The notes under the pieces: generated by a model
The model's database searches: none
What the model saw: the letters and a program-made list of their open reading frames with translations, nothing else
What the model was told of the DNA's origin: nothing
Made by a program: the position numbers and the translations under genes
In this document: one piece after another, positions 21,550 through 32,398 of the stretch
Numbering within the stretch: position 1 is the stretch's first letter
How the letters are laid out: every line of letters starts with the position of its first letter
Assembly: GCA_009829735.1 (NCBI GenBank)
Contig: CM020619.1
Coordinates: forward strand, 15,319,816 to 15,383,815
Source of the DNA: Pyropia yezoensis
Lineage: Eukaryota > Rhodophyta > Bangiophyceae > Bangiales > Bangiaceae
Reading direction: 5' to 3'
Length of the DNA: 64,000 bases

Positions 21550-22056
21550 CTACTCCTTGCCGGGCTCCTTGTCAGCGTACACGGTACCGTCCCCCCCCAC
21601 GTCGGCTGCCGCGTCGGCCGGCTCCTTAGCGGGATTGTCCACCGCCTCCCTCGCCGCGTCCGCCTCCACCTGCTGCCTCACCGCCTCTGCGTCGCCGGCG
21701 CCCACGTCCAGCGACGAGCCGTAATCTGCCTCCGGCACGGCCAGCGTTGCAGTGGAAGTGTCCGCACCGCTCGCGCCGCCATCCTTGCTACCCCCGTCAC
21801 GGTCCTCCCCGCCGCCATCCCCACCGCCACCGTCCGCCGAGGCGGCGGCCGTGGCCAGCGGTCGCCGCCACGCGGCGGAGGCGGCGGTAGCAGCAGCCGC
21901 GGCGAAGGGCGACGAGGCGACAGTGGCGGCGGGCGCCGTCACCACCCCGGCCACGGCCGCCATCGACGGGCGGAAACTGGGAGCGGAAGCGGTCGCCAGG
22001 GAGCACCCCATCAGGCGTACCGCGCGGTGCATCGTGCGGGGGCCGTTCGCTCGCAT
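21550..22056 (-). CDS. Small protein with mitochondrial-type presequence
   Basis: 168 residues from ATG 22056 (or 160 from ATG 22032). The first ~65 residues are rich in Ala, Ser and Arg with no acidic residues and end in WRRPLATAAAS, which resembles a mitochondrial targeting peptide with its cleavage site. The mature part is small and acidic: a Gly/Asp-rich linker, then EADYGSSLDVGAGDAEAVRQ and a Glu/Ala/Asp-rich tail. I do not recognise a family; the composition recalls hydrophilic stress (LEA-like) proteins, which is only a suggestion. It is transcribed divergently from the SF3A1 gene, with about 580 bp between the starts. Confidence 0.5.
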   Translation of the reverse strand: MRANGPRTMHRAVRLMGCSLATASAPSFRPSMAAVAGVVTAPAATVASSPFAAAAATAASAAWRRPLATAAASADGGGGDGGGEDRDGGSKDGGASGADTSTATLAVPEADYGSSLDVGAGDAEAVRQQVEADAAREAVDNPAKEPADAAADVGGDGTVYADKEPGKE

Positions 22057-22639
22057 CCGGTGGACAGGCGGCGGACTGCGCCGGGAGAGGGAAGAGGGGA
22101 CGTTGACCGGTGCTGGCGGGCGGGAAAGAGAGGCGCCGGCGAGAGAGTGATGAGGCAAGCGGAGCGGGAAGAGGGATAGACGGTGACGCGCACCGGCGGT
22201 GGGCGCACGGCATGGGCTCCGTCATCGCCCTCAGAGGACCGAAGCAGCCGAGTCCCTTTTGCACACAGGATGCAGTGGCGCGGCGGGATGCAAGGCAGGC
22301 ACGCCGAGATTTTGATTCGGAGTGCGGCGCTTCGTGTCTCGCACGGGTCCGGGGCTGCTGCAAATGTGATATTTAGTGTTTGTGGACGAAGTAGAGTGTG
22401 TAAACGCAAGTGGGTGTTTTTTGTGCCCAAGTGTCTTCCACTTAATTGTATGTATTTACACACCGAGCGACATGGATCAAGAAAGAGAGCTCGTAGTTGG
22501 CGGCCCGGCCGGATCGACTTGGCCGCGCAGAATCTTGGGCGCGTCCCTGCGACGCACCAGCCCGCCGCGACCTTGACCTGCTCCTCTCTCCCCCCCCCTC
22601 ATGCACACCCCCTCCTCACCTCGGGTGCCCTGAGTGACC
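22057..22639. promoter_or_regulatory. Shared 5' region between divergent genes
   Basis: About 580 bp between the minus-strand gene at 22056 and the SF3A1 start at 22640. It is less GC-rich around 22370-22460 and probably holds both promoters and 5' UTRs. No clear TATA box was found. Confidence 0.4.
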
Positions 22640-25297
22640 ATGGCGGCTTCTGGGGCAGCACCCCCCTCTCCGACCTCCCCGCCTGCCGCCGCGGCAGCAG
22701 GCGTTCCCCCCCCGACCGCCCCTCCATCCGTCGCCACTACCGCCACTCCCACCGCCACCGCCCCGACCACCACCGCCGCCACGGCCCTCCCCCCCCCCCC
22801 ACCGCGGCGGCGGCGGCAGATGACGACATGGTCGTCCCACCAGCGGCGGTGCGCGATGTGGTCGACACGGCGGTCAAGTTTGTGGCCCGGAAGGGCGCCG
22901 CGTTTGAGGCGCGCATCTTGGCGTCGGCGGGGGGGGCGGACAAGTTTGCCTTCCTCCGCCAGGACGACCCATACCACGCCTACTACCGACAGCAGCTGGC
23001 GGCGGCGGCGGTAGCGCCGGCGGCAGCAGCGGCGACGCCGACAGGCACAGCAGCGGGGGGGGAGGCTCTCGCGCCGCCGGGGGCGCCGCTGGGGGGCGGG
23101 GTCGCCGCCCCGTCAGGCCCCGCGGCGGTCGCAGCGGCGGCGGCGGGGGCTGCGACCCAGGCCAACGGGGGAAAGGGGGGTGGTCCCCCTCCTTTCCCTG
23201 TGGCGGGGGTGCCCGCCCTCTCCCCGACGGCAAAGGCGAATTTGGCGGCGCCGACAGCCGACGGCGGTGCCCCCCCCGCGGCGGCCACCGCCAGTGGCAC
23301 CCCTGCCTCACCTGGCGACGCCGACACACTCACTGCCGCGCCCGCCTTGTCGGCCCGGCGGCTGGCTGAGCTGGCCGCCGCCGCCGCACGGGGCCCCCCC
23401 CGCCCGCCCCCCCCCGACCCCTACACGGTGCGGCTTCCCCCCCACACGCCCGTCACCCCCCATCAGCTTGACGTGCTGCAGCTGACCGCCCAGGCGGCCG
23501 CGGTCACGCCCTCCTTCCCGTCTGCGGTGCTTGCCCGCCGCGAGGCGGGCAACCCGCTGTTTGGCTTCCTCCGCCCCGCCCACCCCCTCCACCCCGCCTA
23601 CACCGCGACCGTCCGCGCGTACGGGGCGGTACTGTGCCCGCCGGCGGGGCTGGTGGCGGGCCTCCGCACCGACGCGGCGACGCTGGCGCCGTTGCGGGAG
23701 CGGGCGTTGGCCGCCGCCGACTGGGCGCGCGCCGAGGCGGACCGCCGTGCGGCGGCGGCGGCCGACGGGGAGCGCGCGGCGGCGCGGCGGATTGACTGGC
23801 ACGACTTTGTCATTGCCGAGACGATTGTCCTGGACGAGGAGGAGGCGAACGGGGAGGAGGCGCCGCCTCCCGGAGGGGAGGCACCGCCACGAGGAACGGG
23901 GGCGGCCGCCGCCTCTTCCGCCACTGGCACGGCGCCGGGCAGCCGGGCGCCCGCCGCCCCGTTGTCGCCGCCCGCCTCTGCTGCCGCCGCCTCGTCCGCA
24001 CCCGACCGGCGGCCGCGCGGGGCCGCCCCAACCCCCGCCGGCACCAGGGGGGGTGACCCCCCCCCGCCGGTGCCACCGGCCTCATCGTCGCTGCCCACGC
24101 CCTCCCCCCCTTCCGACGGCGCTGCGACGGCGGCCGCTGCCCCCCCCCCCGTCGCGGCGGCGATCGTCGCCGACGTCCACGCCGACATCCCCGCCCATCT
24201 GGTACGCGCGGCGGTGAGTGGCGGCGGCGGCACGACGTCGTCGTCGGCAGCGGCGGCGGCGTCTGCTGGTGCTGCTGGTGGCAGCCGCGGTGGTGGCGGC
24301 AGCGGCCACGCGCCTTCTCGCGCTGGTGGGGGTGGGGGTGACGCCGCCCCCGGGGGGGAGGTGCGGCTGCCGTCGGGCGCGACGGTGCCCGTGGCAGACG
24401 CGACTGCCACGATGCGGGCGGAGCTGCGGGACCCAACGTACAAGGTGCAACACGCCCGCGCGGCCGAGCGGACGCGCGTCGTGAACCTGGCGACGGGGGA
24501 TGAGATGGCGCGCAACCTGCAGCGCCTGCAGGGCGCGGGCGGCGGCGGCGGCAGCGTTGGTGGTGGCGGCGGCGGCGGAAGTGGAGGGGGGGGGCTGCGG
24601 GGAGGGGGGCACCCGGGCGGGGGGGCGCGGCTCCCTCGCCGCTGCCGCGGCCCGGCCCAAGGTACGTGCCCCCGCCGGTGGGAGGTGGGATGCCCAAGCG
24701 GCCGCCCCCGTCGGGGCCGCTGCCGTCACACCCGCACGCCGATAAGCGGCCGCGGCTGGCGGCCATGCCGGGCATGGGTGGCGGTGGCGGCGGGGGGGGT
24801 GGCGTCGGTGGCGGGGGGCTCGGCTACATCCAGCGGCCGCCGGGCCCGCCGCCGGCTGGGCTGGGGCCGCGGCCGCCGCCGGGTGGTCGCCCGCCCCCCC
24901 CGGGTGCCAACCCCCCCCCCCCCCCGGGGCGGGGGCACGGTCCACGCCCGGGACACCCCCTCCCCCTGCGCTCCCCAACGGCGGCCGCATCGGGGAGGAG
25001 GCATGGATTGCGCGCACCGGCGCCGCCGTCGAGCTCCGCGTCGTCGTGCCCGTCCACCCGAGCGCGGAGTGGTCGCTGGCCGGCCAGACCATCACCGCGG
25101 AGGTGCCGCTGCGCGCCACCGTCGGCGCGCTCAAGGCGACGCTCGCCGACCAGACGCGGCTGCCGGCCAACAAGCAGAAGCTCCTATACGAGCCGGCGGG
25201 GTTCCTCAAGGACGCCCACACGCTCGCGTTTTACAACGTGGCGCCGGGCGCGAGTCTCACCCTCGAGGTGAAGGAGCGGGGGGGGCGGAAAAAGTAG
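22640..25297 (+). CDS. SF3A1: Splicing factor 3A subunit 1 (SF3a120/Prp21)
   Basis: Part of the U2 snRNP SF3a complex, which acts in the nucleus in branch-site recognition. Two SURP domains are visible: FVARKGAAFEARILA...FAFLRQDDPYHAYYRQQL (about 22858-22998) and the second ending LFGFLRPAHPLHPAYTATV (about 23470-23610). The conserved middle has MRAELRDPTYKVQHARAAER (from 24412). A Pro/Gly-rich linker contains ADKRPRL. The end is a ubiquitin-like domain (25020-25297; LPANKQKLLYEPAGFLKD). ATG 22640 has a good context (GACCATGG). Frames change three times, each at a homopolymer (C-run 22789-22801, G-runs 24580-24640, C15 at 24911-24925), which suggests sequencing indels rather than introns. A later in-frame ATG is at 22828. 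Confidence 0.88.
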
Positions 25298-25911
25298 AGC
25301 AGCTGCGGGATGGGTGGGGGGGTGGGTGGGGGGGTGGGTGGGGGGGTGGGGGGGGGGTGGGTGGGGGGTGGGGGGGGGGTGGGTGGGGGGGTGGGGGGGG
25401 GGTGGGGCACATGCGGTCGTGCCGCGGGCCGTGCCTCTACATCTGGGTATCCCCGCCGTGGGGGTGGTGGGAGGTTTTGTGCGGCTGCTCCGCCAGCCTT
25501 GGGTCCTCTCGGAGGGTCGCGACCGTGAGCAGATTTGTAGTACCGTGCCAGGGTGCTGCTTGCATGCTGGCGCTCGTCTGGGTACACGCAACAACGGACA
25601 AGAGCGCTGCCAATTCAATGCGCGCAGTCCCCCTTTTTTCTGGGTATGCCACGTGGGAGTTCGGGAAGTTGCGGCACGTAGTCACTGTGGTCTTGATACA
25701 TACACCCAACACCTAGACACCTAGCGCATGAGAAGAGAACCAAGAGGAACAAGGGAGGGGATGCGCGACCTGCTCGACCGACTGCAAGCCACCGGATGCA
25801 GAGCAGCACAGCATAAAACAAGTGCTTGGCTGATTGTTTGTCCGCGGACACCAGGCGCTCCGAGAGGGTCCAGCAACGCCAAACCACACGCTCACGCGGC
25901 CGCGTCGCTCC
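25298..25911. other. SF3A1 3' region with G-rich repeat
   Basis: Directly after the SF3A1 stop come about 100 bases of GGGTGGGG-type repeats (25309-25410). The rest separates the 3' ends of SF3A1 and the convergent kinase gene. No further gene. Confidence 0.6.
25309..25410 (+). repeat. G-rich (GGGTGGGGG)n tract
   Basis: More than fifteen runs of three or more G separated by single T. Such sequence can form G-quadruplexes in DNA and in the SF3A1 3' UTR. Confidence 0.85.
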
Positions 25912-28389
25912 CTAGCTGCTGTCCTCACCAATCCAGTCCTGTCGTGACAGCGTCGCACTGTCCCGCCGGATGGAGAAGTTGGCAAACGGCCCCGCGCGCG
26001 TGCCACCACCCTCATCGTCTGGCACAGCCTCGTCGTCCTCGTCGTCGCGCAGCGGTCGGTACTGGGAGAGGTCGTGCGGGTCATGGGTTTTAGGCACAAT
26101 GGGGGGGGTCTCGTTCCGGATGAGCGGAAAGTTGATGCCTGCAAACCACCGCGCCCGCTTGATGTCACTGGCCCCATTCTCCGCCCCAAGCCGCTTGTCT
26201 GCGTCGCGGCGCAGGAGCTTCTTAACGACGCTTTTGCACTCAGTAGACACGTGCACGTCGTCCGGCCAGTGCAGCTTTTCCTTGACAATGTTGGAGAAGG
26301 TATCATCAGCGATAGAGCCCTTGAAGGGGGTCGTGCCGCACAGCATCTGAGCCCGAGAATAAAATTAGCCGAGGCTCCGTCGTGCGCCGCGTACAGCGCC
26401 AAAGCGCAAAGCAACAGAGGAGACAGATACGGATTAGTCTGAGAACTCTCTGGAAAAGCACAGGCCCGACATCGACACTCACAGGTGGCCCAAACAATGA
26501 AAAAGACGACGACAGCGGCAAAGAAGCAACATACCTCATAGACAAGAATGCCCAGTGTCCACCAGTCCACAGCAGAGCTCTGAGCGTTGCCGTTGACCAC
26601 CTACACAAGAGCAACAGATTTCATGAGAGAATGCATCAAGCACAGAAAGGGGTTGGAGACGATGACGAGAAACGGTACGTTAGCACACCCGTAAAGATGG
26701 TAAAATCGTACCACGCGACGCGTATCCCCGAGTAACCACAGCAGCCGAGCACACGACACCAAAGAGCGACACCTCTCGAGTGCTAGGAGCAAGCCAGAGG
26801 TCATGCACACTCACCTCTGGGCTGATATACTCTTCTGTCCCCACAAAAGACGTCGTGGACACCGACAGCACCGGCTCCGAGTCGACAATGTCAAGGAGGT
26901 TGAGCGCAGAAGAAGCACGACTGCCCTTGCTCAACGCCAAGTGCTTCATCTTGTCCATCAGGCTAAGCTGTTGTTGCACTACACGCGGGCTAACCGCGTG
27001 CGCTTGTTTGCTCAGGTCAAAGTCCGTTAAGGCAATGTGGCCATTGGCACGCATGAGGATGTTCTCTGGTTTCTGTTGCGGAAACGTACGGGCCATCCAT
27101 AATGAGCAGGGAGGGTGTGTGAGAGAGCGCCAGCCAGACAAGCGAGAGGACAAAGAGTGGGGCTGTGAGTAAAAAGGGCCAGGGAAACAGGCCAGTTGCA
27201 GTGGCGACACACACGAAAAGAGGTTACACCACGAGCCATGGAAAGAGCCTGGAAGAGTGCCAGCAAACCCGCCCAGCCAACACTCTACGCTCAAGTGCAC
27301 CCCAACACAGGCCAAGCGCCAACGTACAAGGTCACGATAAATGAAGCCCACGTGGTGGAGGTACTCGAGCGCCAGCACAACCTCCGCCGCATAGAAGCGC
27401 GCTGCACTTTCCCGGAGCCGTTTTTGAGGTTGCCGCTGGAGGACGCGAAAGAACTCGCCGCCTGCACAGTACTCCATGACAAAGCACAGCCGGTGCGTCG
27501 TCTGAAAGGAGGCGTACATGGTGACAATGAATGGGTGGCTTGCTGTGGCAAGGATCTCCCGCTCCGTCATGACACGCTGAATCTTGTTGCGCGAGAAGAT
27601 GTCCTCCTTGGTCAGCTGCTTCATCGCGTACAGCCGGTCGGTGCCACGCAAGAGGACCAGGTACACCTTGCCAATGCCGCCGCGACCAAGCAGCTTGAGC
27701 TTCTGAAAGTGTTTGGGCCCCACCACCGCCGTGTCGCGCACCGGAAACACCTCCGAGTAGGGAACAGCCGAGCGGGCCAAGACCTGCTCCGACGACGTCC
27801 CTGCGAACGTCGAAGGCGACATGGGCAGCGTCGGAGTGGACGACACCTTGGGAAGACCCTTGCGATGTTTGCGCACAGGCCCGCCGACGCTGGCGCTGCC
27901 AAAGTCCACGCTCTCATCGTCCACGGATAGGGTGTCTGACGACTTGTGGCTACTGACTGCCGCGTTGGAGTGGCTGCGGGCTGACCGATGGGAGGAGGAG
28001 CCGCCAGCACCATCGCTGGCGCCGCCATCTCCCTCCTCTTTTCTATCCCGAGACCCCTTCTCCTTGTGATGATGTGACCCGCTGCGCCGCCGGCTGTGGC
28101 CATTCGCGTCGGAAGAGTGGCCGCTGGTGTGGATGCGCCGGTTGCTAGAGCGCGTCTTTGGCACAACGCCCGACGTGGAGCGCGACTTCTCCCCCTTGTC
28201 CAACGACGGCGTCACGTGTGGGAGCGGCGGCAGTCGCGGCGACGGGGAGACGGGCATCCGCATATGATGCACGTCGCCGGAGCCGGGTGAAGAAGCACCG
28301 TGCACGGCTTCAGAAGATGAAGGCAGCCGCAGAGCGGGAATTGCTGCTCTCGGAGAGGATGACGATGGAGACACCTCATCCGTTGACAT
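25912..28389 (-). CDS. AGC-VIII-type Ser/Thr kinase with DFD motif, 4 exons
   Basis: CDS 28389-27328, 27072-26815, 26600-26535, 26346-25912 (606 aa). Introns begin GTACGT, GTGAGT and GTATGT, end in AG, and all are phase 0. The first ~220 residues are Ser/His/Arg-rich and disordered. The kinase domain follows: glycine loop LGRGGIGKVYLV, AMK lysine, YRDL joined to KPEN across intron 1, then TDFDLSK (DFD instead of DFG). An insert of ~60 residues separates it from SFVGTEEYISPE. DFD plus this insert is characteristic of AGC-VIII kinases (plant phototropin/PINOID group, fungal Nrc2). The C-tail has WFAGINFPLIRNETPPIVP and a hydrophobic motif FANFS for PDK1-type control. No LOV domain is present. 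ATG 28389 has a good context. Confidence 0.92.
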
Positions 28390-30036
28390 GGCTGCTACGT
28401 CCCCGACCGACAGACACTCGCCACGGCACCCGAGACGCACAGCGGGGGTGGCTCTGCAGCGAAAGCCTCACAACATCAACCAGTGCGCAGCAAGGGAAGG
28501 GGGGGGAGCAACGCTACGACGAGGCTGTCACCAGCGCGGCCCGTCCTCACCGAGCAGCCGCCCTGGCAGCGTTCGACACGGGCAGACGAGGCAGCCTCGT
28601 TCGGTCCTGCTGCTTCACACGAACAGGGGGAGTAGATGAACGCAGCCCGCCGACAAGGCACAGGGTGCGGCACCTCCCCAACAACGCCTAGACCAGCCAG
28701 CCAAACGGGTGGAGCCGCACGAGTGCACGCCCGCCACAAGGGCAGCCGCACCGCACAGTGGCGGCCGACGCCCAGACGCTGCACATGCACACTCTCCAAC
28801 GGTAGACGCACCGCTCATCAGCGCGGGTGGGGGGGGTGCGGACGACGGGCGGGCGGGGGATGACGCCGGCAGCCGTAGGGGACTGCGGGTAGCGCCGGGT
28901 GGGGGGGGGAGCAAGCGGGCAGCGGCGGCACGTGCGGCAGCTGCGGGCGGCGAGCGCGGCGACGACGGGAGCGCCACAAGCGGCCCCCCCCCCCTCCCCG
29001 TCGACCCCCCCTCGCTCGCCGCCCCGAGTGCGGTTGACGAGGGCAGCAGCGGGGGGCGCCCTGGCGAATTCATGCCCCGACGCGCCGGGCAGGTGCAGCA
29101 GCTGCGGCGCTGGACCGCAATGTGCACATGACAACGAAAAAGGGTCACGAGAGCACTTTCGCGTTGGCAGGAGCGCCCCGCAGACGAGAGAGGCAGGGCG
29201 CGCAGTGCCGCATTTGTAAGCCGCCCCCCCCACAGGCGCATGTGGGCTCACCTCGTCGGGGATCGCCGCACGTGGCAGGCCGAACTGCTAGCAATTGCAC
29301 ATAGATGGCAGTAAATCTCAGAACGATCACATTTCACGCCTCGACGTGGCGCGAGGTGGACCGACAAGAGAAGCCCGCCCCATTCTTTTGTCAGGCGGTC
29401 GCCGTCTGGCTCTCTGCCCGCTCGTCGGTCCAGGGTCTACTGACCAATCAGAGGAAAGCTTGTCGAGCGACAGCAATGCATTTGCGACGGCTCTATGGTA
29501 CTTGCGAGTATTGCGTGGGCATCTCCGCCATGCAGACGGAAGGAGAGCTTAACCGGGAAGGCGGGGGAGAGGGGTAGCCATGAACGCGTGACCGTTTATT
29601 GAGACATGGGAGAAAGCCCTAACAAGCGCGTAAGCAGAACAAAAACGAAGAACGAGTACAAGACGGGAAGGCACACCTGCCCGAGGTGTCGCCCCTCCCA
29701 AGACAAAGGCCGTTAGCCCTCCACCCCCCCAGGCAGCAGCACGCAGTGCTGGGGAGGACAGGGGTGCGGCAAGAAGGAGGACGTTGCCGGCCACCCGCCG
29801 GCAGTAGAGTGCGCGGCCCGGGGTACTTGTTGTCGCCGCCGGTGCCCCGGACGGCAGCCCGCCCGCAGCCTCCCCTCCCCCCGCCGCCGCTGCCGCGGCC
29901 AGGCACGCCCCCGCGCCCCGCCGCCCTCCGCCGCCCCGCCGCCCCGCGCGGTGCCCCCTTGCGGCCGTGTTGCCAAGCGGCCGCCAGACCGTAGGCGCGC
30001 CGGGGGCTAACGGCTCAGGCCCGATGGCGGGGGAAA

Positions 30037-30076
<40 letters not shown>

Positions 30077-30197
30077 GAGAGGCAGGGGCAGGCGGTATGG
30101 CCCGCTCTCTCTCTCTCCGGCGCTCCCGCCACGACGAGTCGAAGCGGTCGCCGGGGAAAAAAAAGGGGGTGGGAGAAGAAACGCGGTGGTACCGCGC
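28390..30197. other. Intergenic, GC-rich
   Basis: Upstream of the kinase start. Overlapping Pro/Ala/Arg-rich frames on both strands (for example 29241-28615 minus) show no domain. Contains a poly-G run listed separately. Downstream it borders the LTR of A1. Confidence 0.4.
30040..30075 (+). repeat. Poly-G run, 36 bases
   Basis: Uninterrupted G36. Comparable runs occur at 57794-57815, 58797-58826 (G) and at 48875-48897, 55749-55769, 59843-59866 (C). Confidence 0.95.
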
Positions 30198-30668
30198 TGT
30201 GGCAAAAACCACTCGCACACACGGCACCCAAGTTGGGGCGGTGCGCAAGGGCTGCCTCCCGTGTCGGGGGAACCGGAAGAAGTGCAAGTTGCACACACTC
30301 TATCCCTGTTGTGGGGCAAACCCCCAACGACAAAACAAGAAGATGGTGTGTGAACCAACAGGTTCTTGATCGGGACGGGGAAGCGAGGCCAAGCCCCGCT
30401 GTCCCTCCCCTTATCCCCCCAGGGTCCCCTCCGAATCTCGCCACTCGAAATCTCCTACCCCAGCACCTGCCCACCGGGCCACACGAAAATTCAAGACGAT
30501 AAAAAATGCAGAAAACCCTCAAATCCACGTTGGATTTACTACTAAGCTAACTATCCCTAACTCAGGGAATAGGGACCCAAATGCATGGGGAGGAACGGGT
30601 CAGGCTAGCAGCCTGCCGCCCCTTGCATGGCACGTGATGCCCCGCTACCTAGGGTCAATCCTGCCACA
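30198..30668 (-). repeat. A1 3' LTR
   Basis: 471 bp, plus-strand ends TGTGGCAAAAACC and AATCCTGCCACA. The plus strand holds the cysteine-rich peptide frame (GCLPCRGNRKKC). Confidence 0.92.
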
Positions 30669-30681
30669 CTCCCCTCTCCTC
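30669..30681 (-). promoter_or_regulatory. A1 polypurine tract
   Basis: On the sense strand GAGGAGAGGGGAG directly precedes the 3' LTR. It is the expected primer for plus-strand DNA synthesis. The same tract is next to the LTR of A2 (43442-43454). Confidence 0.88.
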
Positions 30682-30715
30682 AGTTCCGACCGACCCGGTC
30701 GGCCCTGCGAGGGGG

Positions 30716-30722
30716 TATAAAA
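30716..30722 (+). promoter_or_regulatory. TATA box of the A1 antisense gene
   Basis: GGGGGTATAAAAAC on the plus strand, about 290 bp before the first ATG of the antisense ORF. The related GGGGGTATAAGAG is kept in A2 on the minus strand at 43407-43401, with the same flanking GACCCGGTCGGCCCT. Conservation in both copies supports a promoter that drives transcription opposite to gag-pol. Confidence 0.7.
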
Positions 30723-31004
30723 ACGCACATCGCGGCGTTGGGGGCGCGACTTGCTGTCCCCCCCGGTACGTCACGCGGACGTGGAGGCGGTCACGTCGAC
30801 CGCCCCTCTCCTCAAGCTTTCCCACTTGGCAGCTTGCTCTTATCGGTGCTCACCTTACCACCACCAACACGTCCCCTTCACCTCGCCCTGGGCCGCCCCA
30901 CGCTGGGGAAGCCAACCGTCTACCCGCGGTCCGAGCCCCCCTCAACTCGAGGCGGGTCTCGTGCAGCTGCAACCGAGTCGTCTCTCCCTAACTAGAAGAG
31001 AGCC

Positions 31005-32335
31005 ATGGTGACCCCGGGGTTGGTGACTGACTCCCTGGACGAACGGATGGAGGATACATCGTGCGATGTAGCGCCCGCCGGACTTCCGGCGGGGGCTCCG
31101 CAATCGCTCCGGGGGATGGGACGCCCGCGTCACCCGGCTTTGGGTTGGCGGCGGGATCTCCCCCGGAAGTAGGCCCCGTTGTTCCACGGGAGGCCTTGGG
31201 GAGGTGGTTCTACCCCTCTTGGCCCTTGGACGAGGAGGAGTTGACGATTATCCGCTGTGGCCGACTTGGCACAGCGATGAGTCGCGTCTGGGACCGCCTA
31301 CGGGAGAAGTTCCCCCGTAGGGTCGGGTTTCCTGCCGACATCAAGACGGACCAGTTTGCCTTCCTGGATGAGGATGAGGTCGAAGACGTGCAGCGGGCCA
31401 AGAACTTGCTGGCCCGCGGGGGTACTATCGCGGGTACCGGTGACGTGCCATCCTTCACTTGGTACGCCATGGCAACTCGCCCCCCGTACCTACGTGACTT
31501 CGATCCGCACAGTCATCACTTTGACGTGCGGATGGAGAAGGACTACCGGCGAGGTCCCTACTTGGTGACCTCGTCTCAACTCGAGTTTCCGCAGCAGTCG
31601 CCTGCTAGCAAGGAGCAATGCTACCCCAAGAAGCCCGAGTGGTGGCCTCAAGTCGAGGTCCCCTATGGGTTCCCGGCGCTGCTACCACGGTTGATCGACC
31701 ACTTCGGCTCCGTCATGTTGACAGCTAGCCCGGACCACCTGGTGTTCGCTATGTTGGCAACCCAGTGGCTCCTTGAGATCATGTCGACCTGGGTGTCCTG
31801 TGTGCAGCGGCGGGGGATGTTCTTGCATCTATCCCCCCGGCTTATCCAAGGTTTTGAGCAGCTCACCCCTCAGCTAGCTGCTGAGGGGTGCCCATCGAGA
31901 CAGCTCACTCTACTTGAGGAGATGCTGCGTCTCCACCAACTCATCGAGTGGGAGAGCATCGAGCACAAGTTGCGCCGATCTTCCCGCGGGCCCAGGGACG
32001 ATGGCACACTTCGCCAGTTCGTCTGGGTCGGCCGTGAACTTCACGACGGCCGCGTGGTACTCAAGGAGGGGTTGGGCACGGGGGACTACCCGTATGCCCC
32101 GGGGGTGGAACGCCACACTGCGCCTCCCCCGGACAGGGCAATCGTGGTGGCCGTGGCCTCCCACGACGACTACATGGCTCAACCCACTGCGGGGGCCCCG
32201 AGTAGGGGTCGCAGTTACTCTCGGGCTCCTCCTACTCGGCGAGCCCCTCCGCTTCCTCCTGTCCCTTTCGAGCCGCACGGAGACATCCCGATAGGCGTTG
32301 CGGTCGACTCATCCACTCCGGTGTCCCCCAACTAG
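31005..32335 (+). CDS. Antisense ORF of retroelement family A, unknown function
   Basis: It lies between pol and the 3' LTR on the strand opposite to gag-pol. The conserved frame is open from about 31061 to the stop at 32335 (~424 codons). The only good upstream start, ATG 31005 (GAGCCATGG), is in another frame that would join near the G-run at 31106, so one indel or an unseen splice is needed. The first in-frame ATG is near 31277. Well-conserved blocks shared with A2 include FDVRMEKD, WWPQVEVPY, ALLPRLIDHFGSVMLTASP, LTLLEEMLRL and IEWESIEHKLRRSSRGPRDD. Substitutions between copies are mostly conservative. There is no signal peptide or clear membrane span, so it is not env-like. No known domain was recognised. 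The tail is Pro/Arg-rich. Confidence 0.75.
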
Positions 32336-32398
32336 GGGGCCACCCTACTCACGGTCTACCTCAAGCTGGTACTGCCGGCCGCGCCCTTGACTTCCGAG

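Noticed and set aside
22183..22639. N-terminal extension of the SF3A1 frame upstream of 22640
   Set aside because: It has no ATG in a good context and no conserved sequence, and overlaps the divergent promoter region.
28615..29241. 208-codon minus-strand ORF upstream of the kinase
   Set aside because: No recognisable domain, Ala/Pro/Ser-rich and overlapping frames in the same strand; no splice link to the kinase was found.
31005..32335. An env-like gene in A1
   Set aside because: The ORF is on the antisense strand and lacks a signal peptide, a clear transmembrane anchor or a cleavage motif.
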